From: Victivallales bacterium | GTDB taxonomy: Bacteria; Verrucomicrobiota; Lentisphaeria; Oligosphaerales; Oligosphaeraceae | Assembly: GCA_017963875.1 (NCBI GenBank) | Contig: JAGCTA010000153.1 | Span: 1-9,949, forward strand | Direction of reading: 5' to 3' | Length of the DNA stretch: 9,949 nucleotides | The notes under the pieces: model-generated | Told to the model about the DNA's origin: nothing | Database searches by the model: none | The model's input: only the letters and a program-made list of their open reading frames with translations | Translations under genes and position numbers: made by a program | Shown: one piece after another, positions 8,801 to 9,949 of the stretch | How the letters are laid out: every line of letters begins with the position of its first letter | Numbering within the stretch: position 1 is the stretch's first letter

Positions 8801-9949
8801 TGCTGCCGCGACCCGCATTGACCGTGACATTCGTCGCGGTGATACCCTCGGCGATTTTGATCTTGCTGTTTGGCATTGCCGTGATGATCACGTCATCCTC
8901 GGCAACGATTGCGCCCTTGACCGCGAAATTAGAGGCGGCGGCGATTGTTACCGTGCGACCAGACTCAAGTGTTGAATTGATAGTCAGCGTCTCATTGCCC
9001 GTCTGGCCCTGAATGTTGATGTCGCCTGCGACGTTGATGTCGGCATTGCCGACTACTCCGATGACAGCGGCTTTGATGTTCAGCGCGTTCGCCGCGTCGA
9101 TTGGAGCAGAAGCCGTCGTTTCCGTCGCGGTGGAGAACTGCCAGGCGTCGATGTTGATGATGTCAGCATTCAGAACGGGGAGTTCAGGAATATCTTCATA
9201 CTTCAGGTAGATGTCGTATGCCGCCAGACTGATGGTGTTGTCGGCACTGATGGAGCCGTTGTCCGTCAGTGCGATGGTGCTGCCCTGACCTGCGTTGACC
9301 GTGACGTTCGTCGCCGTGATGCCTTCGGCGATCGTGACCTTGCTGTTCGGCATCGCCGTGATGACCACGTCATCCTCGGCAAGAATCGCACCTTTGACTG
9401 CGAAGTTGGAGTCGGAGGCGATTGTCACATTGTGGCCCGATTCAAGCGTCGAGTTGATCGTCAGCGTGTCGCTGCCCGTCTGGCCCTGGATGTTGATGTC
9501 GCCTGCGACGCTGATGTCGCCTTTCACGTTGTCGTCCGCGTCAACGATGCCGATGACGGCGGCCTTGATGTTCAGGGCGTTCGCTGCATCGATTGGTGCG
9601 GAATCCGTGGTCTCAGTGGCGGTGGAGAACTGCCAGGCGTCGATGTTGATGACATCTGCGCTCAAAGCAGGAAATTCAGGAGTAGTTTCGTACTTCAAAT
9701 AAATATCGTAAGCCGTCAAACCGATGGTGTTGTCGGCGCTGATGGAGCCGTTGTCTGTCAACTCAATTGTGCTGCCACGGCCTGCATCAACCGTGACGTT
9801 GGTCGCCGTGATACCTTCAGCAATACTGATTTTGCTGTTAGGCATCGCCGTGATGATCACATCATCCTCAGCCAGGATCGCGCCCTTGACCGCGAAGTTG
9901 GAGTAGGCGGCTATCGTCACAGAGTGGCCAGACTCCAGGGAGGAGTTGA
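5877..9949 (-). CDS. Giant tandem-repeat, beta-solenoid-like surface/secreted protein (5' end beyond the window)
   Basis: The frame is open from the window edge to TAA at 5879-5877, giving 1356 visible C-terminal residues. GTG at 9920 is internal to a repeat, so it is not the start. Composition is rich in Asp, Asn, Thr, Ser, Ile, Val, Ala and Gly, with almost no Cys. Short alternating phrases such as SVTIAAYSNFAVKG, TNVTVNAG and SINADKVIDM resemble the rungs of right-handed beta-helices in filamentous haemagglutinin-like adhesins. Residues 1-956 are six tandem units of about 164 residues. Residues 957-1258 are a divergent solenoid-like region (repeated phrases like GNVEITAKN and GDIKAEG). Residues 1259-1356 begin with a Pro/Glu linker (RPDPEPVPEDEKP) and form a non-repetitive tail. 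There is no visible beta-barrel, LPXTG, PEP-CTERM or Bap-like anchor at the C-terminus. A signal peptide or two-partner-secretion domain, if any, would be off the window. Adhesin or surface function is inferred from architecture only. Confidence 0.9.
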   Translation of the reverse strand, partial: NSSLESGHSVTIAAYSNFAVKGAILAEDDVIITAMPNSKISIAEGITATNVTVDAGRGSTIELTDNGSISADNTIGLTAYDIYLKYETTPEFPALSADVINIDAWQFSTATETTDSAPIDAANALNIKAAVIGIVDADDNVKGDISVAGDINIQGQTGSDTLTINSTLESGHNVTIASDSNFAVKGAILAEDDVVITAMPNSKVTIAEGITATNVTVNAGQGSTIALTDNGSISADNTISLAAYDIYLKYEDIPELPVLNADIINIDAWQFSTATETTASAPIDAANALNIKAAVIGVVGNADINVAGDINIQGQTGNETLTINSTLESGRTVTIAAASNFAVKGAIVAEDDVIITAMPNSKIKIAEGITATNVTVNAGRGSTIVLTDNGSINADKVIDMAAYDIYLQFEEIPELPVLNADVINIDAWQFSTATETTDSAPIEANSALNIKAAVIGILDADNNPKGDIDVAGDINVKGQEGNETLTINSSLKSGRSVTINADSDLTIKGAVEAEDDVLITAEPNSRVKIIEGILGTNVTVNAGRGSTITLSENGSINADGIIDLTAYDIYLQFEETPEVPVLNASVINIDAWQFSTATEDTDSAPIEASSALNIKAAIIGLLDADDAPKGDIDVTGNINVKGQDGNDLLIIDSSLKSNRSITITSDSSIAIKGEIMGTDVSVDAGNVGTITLSAEGSINADKVIDMTAYDIYLKFEETPDTPVLNAPVINIDAWQFSTATEDTDSAPIEATSELNIQAAVIGMLDEGDNVKADIDVSGNINIRDQKGNDTLAINSTLTSGKSVTILSESDLTIKGEIQAADDVDITSASETKVSVIAPISGNNVSIDAGRGSTIIVKDGGAITADSDINLTAMDVLLQFEETPEDAVLNANIINVDAFTFSTATEDTDAAPIEAMTALNIKASQVGVLDGDSPKGEIAVSGNINIIDYAPGAELTIAADLTSNEGDVTIISNFNNVNVKGEVKAEKGAVSIDVAHSNLKLDKAITAKNAVRINAAQDTANANRNDDDQDNVLVIVDDITATDGNVVITTKGDGIKVESDATVTGDEVAMETNGDIEINGTVDAQEGVDLKTVEGDIKAEGTIKVDGYVNMRAAKGSIKATKISGNVTNGDIYAKSDITVKDDASITSTIVLTKDGNIKVEAGTDIRNSNFSAANGNVEITAKNNSILNASVQAGKIAILTAGNEIDGSTVTAYGDRGSNTITAEADYIGGDSFIAETGHIELIPRRKMYGVVAWEKQYEVRPDPEPVPEDEKPFFYRADREKGELMAHLRALPFVYFPHVRASFDGPAYDKNIDYILTGSSVIEGLPEGFGPGTLIDFNAIDKSFLWNTSDDTVQK
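7080..7568 (-). repeat. Tandem coding repeat R6 (163 residues, diverged)
   Basis: Starts at NSTLTSG. 489 nt and clearly homologous, but diverged: the core reads NVDAFTFSTATE and the acidic loop is shortened to LDGDSPKGE. After it, only the opening phrase (AADLTSNEGDV) of a further unit is recognisable before the pattern dissolves. Confidence 0.85.
7569..7994 (-). repeat. Tandem coding repeat R5 (142 residues, 22-residue deletion)
   Basis: Starts at DSSLKSN. 426 nt; aligned to R4 it lacks 22 residues between KGEI and MGTDV (junction near 7922). The remaining solenoid pattern is in register. Core NIDAWQFSTATE is intact; the acidic loop is degenerate (DEGDNVKAD). Confidence 0.9.
7995..8486 (-). 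repeat. Tandem coding repeat R4 (164 residues)
   Basis: Starts at NSSLKSG. Full-length 492-nt unit with core NIDAWQFSTATE and acidic loop DADDAPKGD. It is the best reference for seeing what R5 has lost. Confidence 0.9.
8487..8978 (-). repeat. Tandem coding repeat R3 (164 residues)
   Basis: Starts at NSTLESG. Full-length 492-nt unit with the core NIDAWQFSTATE and acidic loop DADNNPKGD. It is intermediate: its first half resembles R2 (SNFAVKGAI, AMPNSK), and its late part (EANSALNIKA, INVKGQ) resembles R4. Confidence 0.9.
8979..9455 (-). repeat. Tandem coding repeat R2 (159 residues, 5-residue deletion)
   Basis: Starts at NSTLESG. 477 nt; five residues are missing in the late part, where the other units carry an Asp-rich loop (here VVGNADINVAGD). 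The core NIDAWQFSTATE is intact. Confidence 0.9.
9456..9947 (-). repeat. Tandem coding repeat R1 (164 residues)
   Basis: Starts at NSSLESG. Full-length unit of 492 nt, the outermost one visible. By hand count about 25 residue differences from R2 over the alignable part. It carries the acidic loop DADDNVKGD and the core NIDAWQFSTATE. The array probably continues upstream beyond the window. Confidence 0.9.

Noticed and set aside
7111..9906. Series of plus-strand ORFs opposite the giant gene, with similar starts and ends in successive units
   Set aside because: They recur because the sense strand is repetitive and its codon use leaves one antisense frame open. Their translations are Ser/Met/Val-rich with no domain features or ribosome sites, while the minus-strand frame has coherent solenoid repeats.
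7080..9947. Regular repeats as a possible CRISPR array
   Set aside because: The units are about 490 nt, protein-coding in one continuous frame, and have no short repeat/spacer alternation.

Overview
All five genes in this window lie on the minus strand, so the biological reading order runs from position 9949 down to 1. The upstream part of one gene and the downstream part of another are cut by the window ends. G+C is moderate (roughly half by eye), except for the strongly A+T-rich stretch 5627-5720. The gene set (a pyruvate, phosphate dikinase, a DUF374-type lysophospholipid acyltransferase-like protein, and a very large haemagglutinin-like repetitive exoprotein) suggests a Gram-negative, probably anaerobic or fermentative bacterium. 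The PVC group (Lentisphaerae/Verrucomicrobia-like) is a guess that fits, but the sequence does not prove it.

Region by region, in transcription order: (1) 9949-5877 is the C-terminal 1356 residues of a giant repetitive protein. Six tandem units of about 164 residues are visible. They degrade into a divergent beta-solenoid-like region and end in a non-repetitive 98-residue tail. A perfect 10-bp hairpin with a T-run (5804-5771) closes the gene. (2) An A+T-rich spacer carries a good candidate promoter (5709-5681) and a well-placed Shine-Dalgarno sequence. These serve a 33-codon, extremely Lys/Arg-rich microprotein gene (5614-5513), which has its own strong terminator (5489-5419). (3) ppdK (5364-2500) encodes a complete pyruvate, phosphate dikinase with an unusual 46-residue Lys/Ala/Gln/Glu N-terminal extension. 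It is followed by a hairpin (2416-2366). (4) A 221-codon DUF374 acyltransferase-like gene (2295-1630) lies 54 nt upstream of (5) a UvrD/PcrA-type helicase gene whose first 525 codons are visible (1575-1). Genes 4 and 5 probably form an operon.

Functionally the window mixes housekeeping genes (glycolysis/gluconeogenesis, envelope lipid, DNA repair) with one surface or secreted accessory gene. Nothing suggests that these genes work as one pathway. Terminators separate the giant gene, the microprotein gene and ppdK into independent transcription units. The points most worth following up are the repeat architecture (a clean 22-residue unit loss in one repeat and loss of an acidic loop in another), the self-contained basic microprotein gene, and the PPDK N-terminal arm of similar Lys/Ala/Glu composition.
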